From: WLMZ01 sp039920665
Lineage (GTDB): Bacteria; Actinomycetota; Acidimicrobiia; Acidimicrobiales; Ilumatobacteraceae
Length of the DNA stretch: 64,000 nucleotides
Assembly: GCA_039920665.1 (NCBI GenBank)
Contig: JBDSDH010000136.1
Coordinates: forward strand, 1-64,000
Direction: 5' to 3'
Program-made: the position numbers and the translations under genes
Notes under the pieces: generated by a model
Seen by the model: the letters and a program-made list of their open reading frames with translations, nothing else
Database searches by the model: none
What the model was told of the DNA's origin: nothing
Shown: positions 9,394 through 18,229 of the stretch, in pieces
Layout of the letters: every line of letters begins with the position of its first letter
Numbering within the stretch: the first letter of the stretch is position 1

Positions 9394-10371
9394 TCAGGCT
9401 ACGGCAGCGTTGATTCGGTCGATGAGCTCTGGGGTCAGCGCCTCGAGCACGTCGAGTGCGCCGAAGTTGTCGACGACCTGCGATGCCTTCGAAGCACCAG
9501 TGATCACGGTGGTGACCCGTGGGTTGGACGCACACCACGCAATCGCGAGCTGAGCCATCGAACAGCCGAGTTCCTCGGCGATCGGACGCAGATTCTCGAC
9601 CTTGTCGATCTGCTTGGGGTTCGTGATCCGCTTGGCCAACCAGCCGTAGCCGGGCAGCGCGGCACGGCTGTCGTCGGGCACGCCGTCGCGGTACTTGCCG
9701 GTGAGCAAGCCGCTCGAGAGCGGGCTCCAGGTCGTGGTGCCGAGTCCGATGTCGTCGTACAACCGGGCGAACTCGGTCTCGACCTTGGTGCGCTCGAGCA
9801 TGTTGTACTGCGGTTGCTCCATCACCGGCTTGTGCAGGTGATGACGCTCGGCGATCTCCCACGCAGCCCGAATCTCGTCGGCCTTCCATTCACTGGTGCC
9901 CCAATAGAGCACCTTGCCGCGCTCGATCAGGTCGTGCATGGCGAACACGGTTTCCTCGATCGGCGTGTTCGGATCTGCGCGGTGACAGAACAACAGGTCG
10001 ACGAAATCGACCCGCAGCCGGTCGAGACAACCCTCGATCGCGTGGTGGATGTACTTGCGGTTGAGCGTGTTGCTCATGTTCGCCATGTCGCCATCGATGC
10101 CCCAGAAGATCTTGGTGGACAGCACGTAGCTCTGGCGCTTCCAACCGAGCTGCTCGATCACGCGACCCATGATCGCCTCACTCTCGCCACCGGCATAGGC
10201 CTCGGCGTTGTCGTAGAAGTTGCAGCCGGCGTCGTGAGCGGCCTGCATACAGTCGAGGGCGAGGTCATCTTTGATCTGAGTGTCGAACGTGACCCACGAA
10301 CCGAACGACAGCACGGACAATTGCAGTCCGGAGTGGCCGAGGCGACGGAAGGGCATCTTGGTCTGAGGCAT
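9394..10371 (-). CDS. Aldo/keto reductase (Kv-beta / YghZ-like)
   Basis: NADPH-dependent reductase of aldehydes or ketones with a TIM-barrel fold. The catalytic tetrad is visible: Asp and Tyr in NFYDNAEAYAGGESE, Lys in YVLSTKIFWG, and His in DLLFCHRADP. YWGTSEWKADEI and MEQPQYNMLER match the voltage-gated-potassium-channel beta-subunit-like subgroup. Length is 325 aa. It begins 33 bp after hisF on the same strand, so it is probably transcribed with the his genes, although no role in histidine synthesis is known. The substrate cannot be read from sequence. Confidence 0.9.
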   Translation of the reverse strand: MPQTKMPFRRLGHSGLQLSVLSFGSWVTFDTQIKDDLALDCMQAAHDAGCNFYDNAEAYAGGESEAIMGRVIEQLGWKRQSYVLSTKIFWGIDGDMANMSNTLNRKYIHHAIEGCLDRLRVDFVDLLFCHRADPNTPIEETVFAMHDLIERGKVLYWGTSEWKADEIRAAWEIAERHHLHKPVMEQPQYNMLERTKVETEFARLYDDIGLGTTTWSPLSSGLLTGKYRDGVPDDSRAALPGYGWLAKRITNPKQIDKVENLRPIAEELGCSMAQLAIAWCASNPRVTTVITGASKASQVVDNFGALDVLEALTPELIDRINAAVA

Positions 10372-10404
10372 GAACCGACCGTACCCCCGATCGCGCAGAC
10401 GGAG

Positions 10405-11175
10405 TCAGCTGGCGGGACGCACAATCACGCCTGCAGCCGTCAGCGCTGCCTTGGCTTCGGTGATCGTGTGCTCGCCGAAGTGGAAAATCGATGCCGCGAG
10501 TACGGCATCGGCACGACCTTCGACGATGCCATCGACGAGGTGTTGGAGCGTGCCGACTCCCCCGCTCGCGATCACCGGAACGTTGACGGCGTCGACAATC
10601 GCGTTCGTCAGCGCTGTCTCGAATCCCTCCCGTGTGCCATCGCGATCCATCGACGTCAACAGGATCTCGCCCGCACCGAGCCCGACCGCTTCGACCGCCC
10701 ACTCGACGGCATCTTTGCCGGTCGGCGTGCGGCCACCATGGAGAAAGACCTCGTAGCGCCCGGGACGGGTCGAATCGGCGCGCGCGTCGATCGCACAGAC
10801 CACGCACTGCGTGCCGAACTCGGCCGCGATCTCGGCGATCAGCGCCGGCCGCTCGAACGCCGCGGTGTTCACGCTGACCTTGTCGGCCCCGGCCCGCAGC
10901 ATTCGTCGTGCATCCTCGACACTGCGGATACCGCCTCCCACGGTGAACGGAATGAACACCTGCTCGGCAACTCTGGCGACCATGTCGACCATCGTCTCGC
11001 GACCATCCGACGAGGCCGTGATGTCGAGAAAGACCAACTCGTCGGCACCCTCGGCGTCGTAACGCGCGGCGAGTTCGACGGGGTCGCCGGCATCGCGTAG
11101 GCCGATGAAATTGACGCCCTTGACGACCCGACCATTGGTCACGTCGAGGCACGGAATCACCCGAGCGACCTTCAC
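10405..11175 (-). CDS. hisF: Imidazole glycerol phosphate synthase, cyclase subunit
   Basis: With HisH it converts PRFAR and glutamine-derived ammonia into imidazole glycerol phosphate and AICAR. It is 256 aa, a normal length. The barrel motifs are ARVIPCLDVTNGRVVKGVNF (catalytic Asp in CLDV), FLDITASSDGR, VGGGIRSVEDAR, ADKVSVNTAAF, LLTSMDRDGTREGF (second catalytic Asp) and VIASGGVGTLQHL. The GTG start at 11175 overlaps the hisH stop (GTGA), which makes 1:1 coupled translation of the two subunits plausible. Confidence 0.96.
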   Translation of the reverse strand: MKVARVIPCLDVTNGRVVKGVNFIGLRDAGDPVELAARYDAEGADELVFLDITASSDGRETMVDMVARVAEQVFIPFTVGGGIRSVEDARRMLRAGADKVSVNTAAFERPALIAEIAAEFGTQCVVCAIDARADSTRPGRYEVFLHGGRTPTGKDAVEWAVEAVGLGAGEILLTSMDRDGTREGFETALTNAIVDAVNVPVIASGGVGTLQHLVDGIVEGRADAVLAASIFHFGEHTITEAKAALTAAGVIVRPAS

Positions 11176-11816
11176 TGCCGAACCCCGGTCTGCGCTGCCA
11201 TGCGGACAAAATTGGCAAGCAGGATGAGCCCCCACGAACCGGACTTCTCTGGGTGGAACTGTGTCGCGAACACGTTGTCGCGGCGGAACGCAACGTTGAG
11301 TTCGACGCCGTAGTCGCAGGTTGCAACGACATTGGCCGGATCCGCCGGCACGCCGTGCAGCGAGTGGACGAAGTACATCCACGACGAATCGCCGAGATCG
11401 CGCATCATTGGATCGTCGGGCTGCTTGACGGTCAGCCGGTTCCATTGCATCTGTGGCCGCTTCACCCCCGGCGGAATCCACACGACCGTGCCAGGAATGA
11501 CGCCGAGCCCGGGCGCGGACGGGTCTTCCTCACTGCCGTCGAACAACATTTGCATCCCGACGCAGATCCCGAGAAACGGACGTCCTGAGGCAACGGCGTC
11601 GTACACACTTTGCTCCAGCCCGGCGTTGCTGAGGGCCTGCATGCAGGCCCCGAATGCTCCGACACCGGGCAGCACCACAGCGTTTGCCTCGCGAATGAAC
11701 CCTGGATCGCTCGTCAGTCGAGCGTCACCAGCCACGCGCACGAGCGCCTTTTCGGCCGAACGGAGGTTGCCGATGCCATAGTCGATGACTGCAATCGTCG
11801 GCGCCGGTGTCACCAT
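11172..11816 (-). CDS. hisH: Imidazole glycerol phosphate synthase, glutaminase subunit
   Basis: Class I glutamine amidotransferase partner of HisF. Motifs: IAVIDYGIGNLRSAEKAL at the N-terminus, LPGVGAFGACM, the nucleophile region FLGICVGMQMLF (Cys), and FATQFHPEKSGSWG (His and Glu of the triad). Length from ATG at 11816 is 214 aa. It follows hisB by 14 bp and overlaps hisF by 4 bp. Confidence 0.96.
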   Translation of the reverse strand: MVTPAPTIAVIDYGIGNLRSAEKALVRVAGDARLTSDPGFIREANAVVLPGVGAFGACMQALSNAGLEQSVYDAVASGRPFLGICVGMQMLFDGSEEDPSAPGLGVIPGTVVWIPPGVKRPQMQWNRLTVKQPDDPMMRDLGDSSWMYFVHSLHGVPADPANVVATCDYGVELNVAFRRDNVFATQFHPEKSGSWGLILLANFVRMAAQTGVRQ

Positions 11817-11830
11817 CGCCAGGCCACCAT

Positions 11831-12454
11831 CTACAGCAGACCCTTGGTGGACGGCAGGTCGGTGCCCTCGATCCGCACCGCATCGCGGAGGCAGCGGGCG
11901 AGGCCCTTGAAGGTGGCCTCGATGATGTGGTGCACGTTGCGGCCACGCCGCAGCGTGACGTGCAGTGTCATCCCGGCCGCCGTGGCGAAACTGCTCACCG
12001 CGTGCTCGGCCAATTGCGGATCGAACGCAGGGCTTCCGAGCGCCAGACTCTCCGGCATCTCGACCTCCCACACCACGAACGGACGGCCGGACAGATCGAG
12101 TGCGACCTCGACGAGCGCTTCGTCGAGTGGGTAGAGGCCACTCGCGAACCGCCGTACTCCGACCTTGTCGCCGAGTGCTTCCCGGAACGTCTCGCCAAGC
12201 GTGATCGCGACGTCTTCGACAGTGTGATGCGTGTCGATCTGCAAATCACCGGTGGCCTCGATCGACAAGTCGAATCCGCCGTGACGGCCGAGTTGATCGA
12301 GCATGTGGTCGTAGAACGGGATACCCGTCGAGATGCTGGTGACTCCCGTGCCGTCGAGATCGATCGACATCGTGATCGAGGTCTCTTTGGTTGTCCGTGA
12401 CCGGCTCGCCGAACGTCGACCCGGTCCGCCGCTGACATCGACAACGCCACTCAT
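11831..12454 (-). CDS. hisB: Imidazoleglycerol-phosphate dehydratase
   Basis: Manganese enzyme of histidine synthesis. It is the monofunctional form of 207 aa, without the HisN phosphatase fused in E. coli. The metal-binding repeats are present: PFYDHMLDQLGRHGGFDL and DTHHTVEDVAITLG in the first half, and AEHAVSSFA and GRNVHHIIEATFKG in the second. ATG at 12454 overlaps the hisC stop (ATGA), supporting one operon hisC-hisB-hisH-hisF. hisA, hisD and hisG are not in the window. Confidence 0.96.
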   Translation of the reverse strand: MSGVVDVSGGPGRRSASRSRTTKETSITMSIDLDGTGVTSISTGIPFYDHMLDQLGRHGGFDLSIEATGDLQIDTHHTVEDVAITLGETFREALGDKVGVRRFASGLYPLDEALVEVALDLSGRPFVVWEVEMPESLALGSPAFDPQLAEHAVSSFATAAGMTLHVTLRRGRNVHHIIEATFKGLARCLRDAVRIEGTDLPSTKGLL

Positions 12455-13512
12455 GACAGCACCTTCCGCAGTGCATCGAGGAAGATCGTGTCTTCCGCTT
12501 CCGTTCCGATCGTGACCCGCAGGCAGTTCCCCAGCCGTGGCCAGCCGCTGCAGTCCCGTACCAGCACGCTGTGTTCGAGCAGCGCGTTCCACACGTCCTT
12601 GCCGGAACGATCTCGTGGACGGAACAGAACGAAGTTGGCGCCACTCGGCCAGTAGTCGACCGGCAATTCGGAGAAGGTCTTCTCGATCCGGTCGCGCTCG
12701 GCAACGATTGCGCCGACACGGGCCTCCATGTCATCGACGAAGCGCAGAGCGAGGCGTCCGGCGATCTGCTTGGCTGCGTCGAGATGGTACGGCAAGGTCA
12801 CCTTGTCGAGTTCGCAGACGATCCACGACGGTCCAATCAGGTAGCCGAGTCGGGCGCCGGCCATCGACCACGTCTTGCTGAACGTCCGGGTGACCACCAT
12901 TGGCAGTTCCTCGTCGATCAGGTCGATGGCCGACCAATCGGCGAACTGGGCGTAGGCCTCGTCGACGACGACGATGCCGGGCGCGACGTCGAGTACAGCA
13001 CGCAGATTCTCGACCGGCTCGACCAGCCCCGTGGGGTTGTTCGGCGAACACAGGAAGGTGATGATCGGCCGGCTCTCGGCGCACACCCGGCGCACCTCGT
13101 CGAGGTCGAGCGTGAAGTCGTCGCGACGTTCACCCTCGGCGACGTCGGCACCCGTCAGGCGCGCGATATGAGCGTGCAGTTGGTACGTCGGCTCGAAGGT
13201 CGCAACGGTGCGTCCCGGCCCGGCATAGGTCAGCAGCAGCGTCTGGAGCACCTCGTTGGATCCGTTGGCGGCAAAGACCTGATCGGGACGCACGTTGTGC
13301 AGCGTCGCGATGGCAGCTCGCAATTCGGTGGCCGAGCGGTCGGGATAGCGGTGCCATTCGACGCGCGACAGTTCGGCCGCGAATGCATCTTTCCAGGCGA
13401 CAGGCGGAGCGGTCGGCGACTCGTTCGTGTTGAGCCGGACATCGACCGAAACCTGCGGGGAGTGATAGCCCTCGAGCGCGGAAAGGTCGTCTCGAACAGG
13501 GATTCGCGGCAC
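12451..13512 (-). CDS. hisC: Histidinol-phosphate aminotransferase
   Basis: PLP enzyme giving histidinol phosphate from imidazole acetol phosphate. Length is 353 aa. Fold type I motifs: DVRLNTNESPTAPP at the N-terminus, FAANGSNEVLQ, FLCSPNNPTGL, VVDEAYAQFADWS, and the PLP-lysine box TRTFSKTWSMAGARLGY with Lys213. It is the first gene of the leftward his run. The 72-bp divergent gap to the next gene should hold its promoter, but I see no leader hairpin or T-box in it. Confidence 0.95.
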   Translation of the reverse strand: MPRIPVRDDLSALEGYHSPQVSVDVRLNTNESPTAPPVAWKDAFAAELSRVEWHRYPDRSATELRAAIATLHNVRPDQVFAANGSNEVLQTLLLTYAGPGRTVATFEPTYQLHAHIARLTGADVAEGERRDDFTLDLDEVRRVCAESRPIITFLCSPNNPTGLVEPVENLRAVLDVAPGIVVVDEAYAQFADWSAIDLIDEELPMVVTRTFSKTWSMAGARLGYLIGPSWIVCELDKVTLPYHLDAAKQIAGRLALRFVDDMEARVGAIVAERDRIEKTFSELPVDYWPSGANFVLFRPRDRSGKDVWNALLEHSVLVRDCSGWPRLGNCLRVTIGTEAEDTIFLDALRKVLS

Positions 13513-13584
13513 GCGTCCACGCTAGCCACGGGCTCTCACAAGTCGCGAACGCATTCGGTGATCGACTCGGCGAGACTGCAGCGC

Positions 13585-13797
13585 ATGAGTTCCCCCAAGC
13601 AAGCCTCCCCGAACAAGGCAGAGATCGGCGCGGTCATCGAAGGCATCGAGTCGTACCGCTCGCGGGCCTCGGGTCTGGCCGAACGACTGATCGGCACGCC
13701 CAACGAAGATCTGCTGGCGACGCTGTGGGAAGCGGAGCGAGCGCTGAAGAACGCGATTCGGGCGCTCCAACATGGTCAGAAGCTGGCCAAATCCTGA
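13585..13797 (+). CDS. Small hypothetical helical protein (70 aa)
   Basis: ATG at 13585 opens a 70-codon frame: a short Ser/Pro/Lys-rich head (MSSPKQASPNKAEIG) followed by two predicted amphipathic helices. Codon use matches neighbouring genes (third-position G or C). It is not a recognised family. It diverges from hisC and is followed by strong inverted repeats. A role cannot be stated; a small nucleic-acid-binding or scaffold protein would be a guess. Confidence 0.55.
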   Translation: MSSPKQASPNKAEIGAVIEGIESYRSRASGLAERLIGTPNEDLLATLWEAERALKNAIRALQHGQKLAKS

Positions 13798-13860
13798 ATT
13801 CGGCGCCCAGTGCTGAAAGCACGACCTCGATGCGAGTTTTCACATCAGCCGAAAAATGGC

Positions 13861-13882
13861 GACGGCCCCTTGCGGGGCCGTC
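13861..13882. terminator. Perfect 9-bp GC hairpin beside an A/T tract
   Basis: GACGGCCCC and GGGGCCGTC pair perfectly across a TTGC loop, a very stable stem. On the + strand it is preceded by GAAAAATGGC, so read on the minus strand the hairpin is followed by a run of five T. This is an intrinsic-terminator layout for leftward transcripts, but no leftward gene lies upstream. For the rightward 70-aa gene the stem alone may stop polymerase. Confidence 0.6.
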
Positions 13883-13922
13883 ACACTGCGATGCCAGGCG
13901 GCGGATCCCGGCATCGCCCGCA

Positions 13923-13945
13923 AACCAGGTGGCGGGAACCTGGTT
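13923..13945. other. Second inverted repeat upstream of mshD
   Basis: AACCAGGT and ACCTGGTT form an 8-bp perfect stem with a 7-nt loop (GGCGGGA), about 40-80 bp upstream of the possible mshD starts. Together with the 13861-13882 hairpin it makes the 228-bp gap strongly structured. It could be part of the mshD leader or a protein-binding site; the sequence does not decide. Confidence 0.45.
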
Positions 13946-14025
13946 GGTGTCGCGATTGTACACCTCGGCGAACTCGACGCAAGTCGATGACCAGGGACTT
14001 TTTCAGCGCCGGTAACCTGGCGAGG

Positions 14026-14958
14026 ATGCAATCGGCTGTGCTGACCTCGCGCCTCGCGCCAACCGACCGGGTGGCGGTGGCAAACCTCGTCGCGAGGGCG
14101 GAGTCGTCTCGTGGTTATCGGCCGGTGTCGGATCAGTTCTGGCTCGACCTTCACGCCCCGACTCCGCCACTGGTCAGTGTCCGAGTGTTCGATCTCGACG
14201 ACCGACTCGCCGCATACGCACAGTCAACGCTGGCATCCGACGAATGGACCATCGAGTCCGTCGCCGCCAGCGACGGGCATGTCGCAGGGCAGGCGCTTGC
14301 CGACGCGATCGAGGCGACTCTCGGTGTCATTGCCGAGATCGGCGGCTCGTCGGTGACCTGGCTGGTCCAAGGACCAACCGTCCTGCACGAGTCGATTGCG
14401 GCCTCGCACTCACTCGCCGTTGGCCGCCAACTGCATCAGATGCGTCGATCGCTGCCGGTCGGGCTGTCGTTCGACATCGAGACTCGGTCATTCGATCCGG
14501 AGCGCGACATCGATCCGTGGGTCGCGATCAATGGTCGCGCGTTTGCCTGGAATCCCGAACAGGGCAATTGGACCGCAAATTCCGTGCGAGCCCGAATGAG
14601 TGAACCGTGGTTCGACCCTGACGGGTTCCTGATTCACGACCGCGATGGACAGATGGCAGGGTTCTGTTGGACCAAAGTGCACGCTGATGCCGAACCGGTT
14701 CTCGGAGAGATCTATGTGATCGCTGTCGATCCGGACTTCCACGGCCTCGGTCTCGGCCGCGACCTGACGCTCGCCGGCCTCGACCACCTCGCTGGCGCGG
14801 GCATCGCCACAGCGATGCTCTTCGTCGACGCCGACAACGTCGCCGCGATCCGAGTGTACGACCGACTCGGCTTCGTGATCCATCGAACCGACACGCTCTT
14901 TACGGGCAATCTCTCCACAGTTGCGCTCTCCCCCGAAGCGCTCTCCACCGACTCGTAG
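14026..14958 (+). CDS. mshD: Mycothiol acetyltransferase (mycothiol synthase)
   Basis: Transfers an acetyl group to the cysteine amine of Cys-GlcN-Ins, the last step in making mycothiol, the main low-molecular-weight thiol of actinobacteria. It is a tandem-GNAT protein. The C-terminal domain has EIYVIAVDPDFHGLGLGRDL, with the acetyl-CoA pyrophosphate loop, and ending VDADNVAAIRVYDRLGF. The central region GRAFAWNPEQGNWT is also typical of MshD. Start ATG at 14026 gives 310 aa, close to the mycobacterial enzyme as I recall it. ATG at 13987 would add MTRDFFSAGNLAR and is an alternative. It leads a rightward block with pepF-like and rlmN genes. Confidence 0.88.
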   Translation: MQSAVLTSRLAPTDRVAVANLVARAESSRGYRPVSDQFWLDLHAPTPPLVSVRVFDLDDRLAAYAQSTLASDEWTIESVAASDGHVAGQALADAIEATLGVIAEIGGSSVTWLVQGPTVLHESIAASHSLAVGRQLHQMRRSLPVGLSFDIETRSFDPERDIDPWVAINGRAFAWNPEQGNWTANSVRARMSEPWFDPDGFLIHDRDGQMAGFCWTKVHADAEPVLGEIYVIAVDPDFHGLGLGRDLTLAGLDHLAGAGIATAMLFVDADNVAAIRVYDRLGFVIHRTDTLFTGNLSTVALSPEALSTDS

Positions 14959-14971
14959 TAGGACCTCCTCG

Positions 14972-16819
14972 ATGACCACAGATGCGACCGTCGAATCCGA
15001 TTCCGTCGCGGCGCCGTTGCCGCGATGGAGCGTCACCGACCTTCACCAATCGTTCACGGCGCGCAGTTTCCTCGCTGCGTTCGAGCAGTCGAGCGCAGAC
15101 ACCGCTCGACTCGAAGCGCTGTTCGACGAACACGGGATCCGCGCCCTCGAGCCACGCTCCGTCACCATCGTCGATGGGGCAACGGCCGACCTCGTGATCA
15201 GCCGCTTCAACGACTGGCAGGCCCAGATCGATCAACTCGGCGCCTACGTGTACGCAACAGTGTCCACCGACAGCCGCAACGATCCGGCCCAGGCGCTGTC
15301 CAGCGAACTCGACGTGATCGGCTCTCGCGGACAGCCGCTGCTCGCTCGATTCGTGGAATGGGTTGCGTCGCTCGGCCCTGAAGCGCTGGCAACCGTGAGC
15401 GATCAGGCCCGCGATCACATCGGGCCGTTGCAACGCCTGGCCGAGCGAGCCGACCATCAGATGTCAGAAGCCGAAGAGTCGCTGTACTCCGAACTGTCCG
15501 CGAGTTCGAGTTCGGCGTGGTACCGGCTCCATGCCGACGTGACGTCGCAGTTGACCGCACTGGTTACGGCGAACGACCGTGGCGAGGCTGTCGCCAGGCG
15601 ACTGCCGATGGCGGCGGTCCGTGGGCTCGCAACCCACTCCGATTCAGCGATGCGCAAAGCCGGCTACGACGCAGAAATGGCGGCATGGCCGTCCGTCGCG
15701 CTTGTCTGCGCGGCGGCGATCAACGGTGTCAAGGGCGACGCCAACGTCGTCAACAAGCGCCGCAACTGGGACTCGCCGCTCGATGCATCGCTGTATTCGA
15801 ACAGCGTCAGCCGCAGCACCTTCGATGCAATGCAGGCAGCTGTGCTGTCATCGCTGCCGGACTTCCGGTCATGGATGCGCACCAAATCTCGACTTCACGG
15901 CAACAGTGGCGCACTCCCGTGGCACGATCTCGTCGCGCCGTTGCCGATGGCTCCGTCGGAGATCAGCTGGGATCAGGGTCTGCACATCGTCCGCAACGCG
16001 TTCGGCTCATACGGCGGTGAACTCGGCGGCATCGTCGACCGGGCAATCAGCGAGCAATGGATCGATGCTGAGCCACGCGACGGCAAGCGCGGTGGCGCAT
16101 TCTGCATGGAGTTCTTCGACGATCGCTCGCTGGTCTTTTTGAACTGGACCGGCAGCGTCGATTCCGCTCAGACGACCGCCCACGAACTGGGCCACGCCTA
16201 CCACAACACCCAGTTGCGCCACCGCACGCCGTTGCAGAAGCGACTGCCGATGGCGCTCGCCGAGACAGCCAGCATCTTCTGCGAGACCCTCGTGGTCGAA
16301 GAGGGCCTGCAACGTTTGCAGGGTGCCGATCGACTGGCGCTGCTCGACGTCGACCTGCAGGGTTCGAATCAGGTCATCGTCGACATCCACAGCCGATTCC
16401 TGTTCGAGACCGAGCTGTTCGCTCGTCGCCAGCGGCGCACCCTGGGGGTCAGCGAACTGAACGAGATGATGGGCGAGGCTCAACTTGCCGCCTATGGCGA
16501 CGGGCTCGATCAGACGACCGCCCACCCGTACATGTGGGCGATCAAGCCGCACTACTACGGCAGCCATTTCTACAACTGGCCGTACACCTACGGTCTGCTG
16601 TTCGGGCTCGGATTGTTCGCCCGGTACCAGGCCGATCCGGATCAATTTCGCCACGGCTACGACGACCTGCTCTCGCGAGTCGGGATGAACACCGCCGAAG
16701 AACTCGGCGCTGCGTTCGATCTCGATGTCACATCGGAGTCGTTCTGGATCGCGAGCATCGACGTACTGCGAACCCGGATTGCCGACTACGACCGGCTCGT
16801 CACCGAGCTCGGGTTGTGA
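14972..16819 (+). CDS. M3-family oligoendopeptidase (PepF type)
   Basis: Cytoplasmic zinc peptidase that degrades short peptides. It is 615 aa, normal for PepF. The N-terminal 380 residues are the helical cap. The catalytic motif QTTAHELGHAYH has zinc ligands His404 and His408 and catalytic Glu405, with the third ligand expected in ALAETASIFCE downstream. The C-terminal YGSHFYNWPYTYGLLFGLGL is typical of the substrate-binding wall. ATG at 14972 follows mshD by 13 bp, and its stop overlaps the rlmN GTG. Confidence 0.93.
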   Translation: MTTDATVESDSVAAPLPRWSVTDLHQSFTARSFLAAFEQSSADTARLEALFDEHGIRALEPRSVTIVDGATADLVISRFNDWQAQIDQLGAYVYATVSTDSRNDPAQALSSELDVIGSRGQPLLARFVEWVASLGPEALATVSDQARDHIGPLQRLAERADHQMSEAEESLYSELSASSSSAWYRLHADVTSQLTALVTANDRGEAVARRLPMAAVRGLATHSDSAMRKAGYDAEMAAWPSVALVCAAAINGVKGDANVVNKRRNWDSPLDASLYSNSVSRSTFDAMQAAVLSSLPDFRSWMRTKSRLHGNSGALPWHDLVAPLPMAPSEISWDQGLHIVRNAFGSYGGELGGIVDRAISEQWIDAEPRDGKRGGAFCMEFFDDRSLVFLNWTGSVDSAQTTAHELGHAYHNTQLRHRTPLQKRLPMALAETASIFCETLVVEEGLQRLQGADRLALLDVDLQGSNQVIVDIHSRFLFETELFARRQRRTLGVSELNEMMGEAQLAAYGDGLDQTTAHPYMWAIKPHYYGSHFYNWPYTYGLLFGLGLFARYQADPDQFRHGYDDLLSRVGMNTAEELGAAFDLDVTSESFWIASIDVLRTRIADYDRLVTELGL

Positions 16820-17919
16820 GCACCTCGACCGGACTGACCGGCCTGACGGGACTGACCCGGTATGACGCGACCCGCGATCAGCTCGGCGAGGTACTGAGTG
16901 GCGAGCCGCGATATCGCATCGATCAATTGTGGAAAGGCCTCTACGAACAGCTCGCCGAACCTGCCGACCTGACTGTCCTGCCCAAGGCGCTACGCGGCCG
17001 GATCGACGCCGAGATGCCGGCTGCCCTCACGACTGTCGTCGAAAAGGTCAGCGATGGCGGCGACACGATCAAGTACCTGTTCGAGTTGGAGGGCGGCAGC
17101 AGGATCGAAACCGTCTTGATGCTGTATCCAGATCGGGTCACGGCGTGCGTCAGCAGCCAGGCCGGGTGCGCGATGGGCTGCGGCTTTTGCGCGACCGGGC
17201 AGGCAGGCTTCACTCGCCAACTCTCCACCGGCGAGATCGTCGAGCAGGTGGTCCGCGCGGCGCGCAAGGCCAAAGAACTCGACCGTCGGCTCGCCAACGT
17301 GGTGTTCATGGGAATGGGTGAACCGCTCGCCAACGAGGCTGCGGTGTGGGGATCGATCGAGCGGATCAACGGCGACATCGGCCTCGGGGCTCGCCACCTG
17401 ACGGTCTCCACGGTTGGCCTGGTACCGGGCATCAAGAAGCTCGCCGAGTGGCCGATGCAGGTCAACCTGGCCGTGTCGCTGCACGCCGCCAACAACGAAT
17501 TGCGCAACGAGATGATCCCGATCAACCGTCGCTACCCCCTCGAAGCACTGATGGATGCCTGCTCGGACTATCTGCTCGCCAAGGGTCGGCGGCTGAGCTT
17601 CGAATGGGCCCTCATTGCGGACACCAACGATCGCGACAGCGATGCTCGCGAACTCGCTGCGCTGTGCCGCGGGCTTCCGCTCGCCGCCCACGTCAACATC
17701 ATCCCGCTCAACCCGACGCCCGGCTATCTCACGCGCGGCACCACGCTCAAGCGGGTCCACGAGTTCCGTGATCGACTCGAAGCATTAGGCGTCAATGCCA
17801 CCGTTCGTCGCAACCGCGGTACCGACATCGACGCCGCATGTGGCCAGCTCGCTGCCGGCCAGCCCGTCCAGCCAGTCACCCTCGGGCGTCGTTCAAGTAC
17901 TTCGGATTCGCAACTCTGA
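16816..17919 (+). CDS. rlmN: 23S rRNA/tRNA (adenine-C2) methyltransferase, radical SAM
   Basis: Methylates A2503 of 23S rRNA and A37 of some tRNAs. The radical-SAM cluster motif C-x3-C-x2-C is CAMGCGFC (Cys118, 122, 125) in QAGCAMGCGFCATGQAGF. VFMGMGEPLANE and NLAVSLHAANNELRNEMIPINRRYP are family signatures, and the cysteine near the C-terminus (IDAACGQLA) matches the methylated/resolving Cys. GTG at 16816 overlaps the pepF stop (GTGA). The N-terminus has a TGLTGLTGLTR repeat. The 3' end overlaps the convergent DUF6285 gene by 44 bp. Confidence 0.96.
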   Translation: MSTSTGLTGLTGLTRYDATRDQLGEVLSGEPRYRIDQLWKGLYEQLAEPADLTVLPKALRGRIDAEMPAALTTVVEKVSDGGDTIKYLFELEGGSRIETVLMLYPDRVTACVSSQAGCAMGCGFCATGQAGFTRQLSTGEIVEQVVRAARKAKELDRRLANVVFMGMGEPLANEAAVWGSIERINGDIGLGARHLTVSTVGLVPGIKKLAEWPMQVNLAVSLHAANNELRNEMIPINRRYPLEALMDACSDYLLAKGRRLSFEWALIADTNDRDSDARELAALCRGLPLAAHVNIIPLNPTPGYLTRGTTLKRVHEFRDRLEALGVNATVRRNRGTDIDAACGQLAAGQPVQPVTLGRRSSTSDSQL

Positions 17920-18229
17920 GCTTGTCCCGAACGCTGTCACGAACGGCGTCGCGAACAGCAGATTCATCGTCGGTGTCGATCTCACCGTTGCGGATCGCAG
18001 TGGCAAGCTCGGCGTCGTCGGCAAACCCCAACGCCTGCAATCGAGCGTGGTGATCAGCATCTTGACCGGGGCCGAGTTCGAGTTCCCGCTCCACCATTGC
18101 GAGCACGTTGATCGCGACGCGGGTGTGGAACTGGACCCGGCCCGTGGTGGAGGTCATCACGTCGCGCTCGAGCCATTCGCGGACGGCCTCGACCAGTTGT
18201 TGTGCGGTCGGCGCATCGTGAGGGCTCAC
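17876..18229 (-). CDS. DUF6285-like protein
   Basis: A 117-aa soluble helical protein starting SPHDAPTAQQLVEAVREWLE after a GTG start at 18229. The pattern TAxELVEAVREFLExDV followed by FHxRVAxNVLxxVERELELGP is what I associate with DUF6285, usually found directly after an APH-type phosphotransferase linked to acyl-CoA dehydrogenases. That is the context here: its GTG overlaps the phosphotransferase stop (GTGA). Its function is unknown; a stable partner of the kinase is an inference from the pairing. The C-terminus overlaps the convergent rlmN end. Confidence 0.75.
   Translation of the reverse strand: MSPHDAPTAQQLVEAVREWLERDVMTSTTGRVQFHTRVAINVLAMVERELELGPGQDADHHARLQALGFADDAELATAIRNGEIDTDDESAVRDAVRDSVRDKLRVANPKYLNDARG

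Noticed and set aside
13513..13584. Riboswitch, T-box or attenuator before hisC
   Set aside because: The 72-bp gap has no leader peptide rich in His codons and no T-box or hairpin pair.
13585..13797. Toxin-antitoxin member
   Set aside because: It stands alone with no partner gene; the composition fits a small helical protein but no toxin or antitoxin family.
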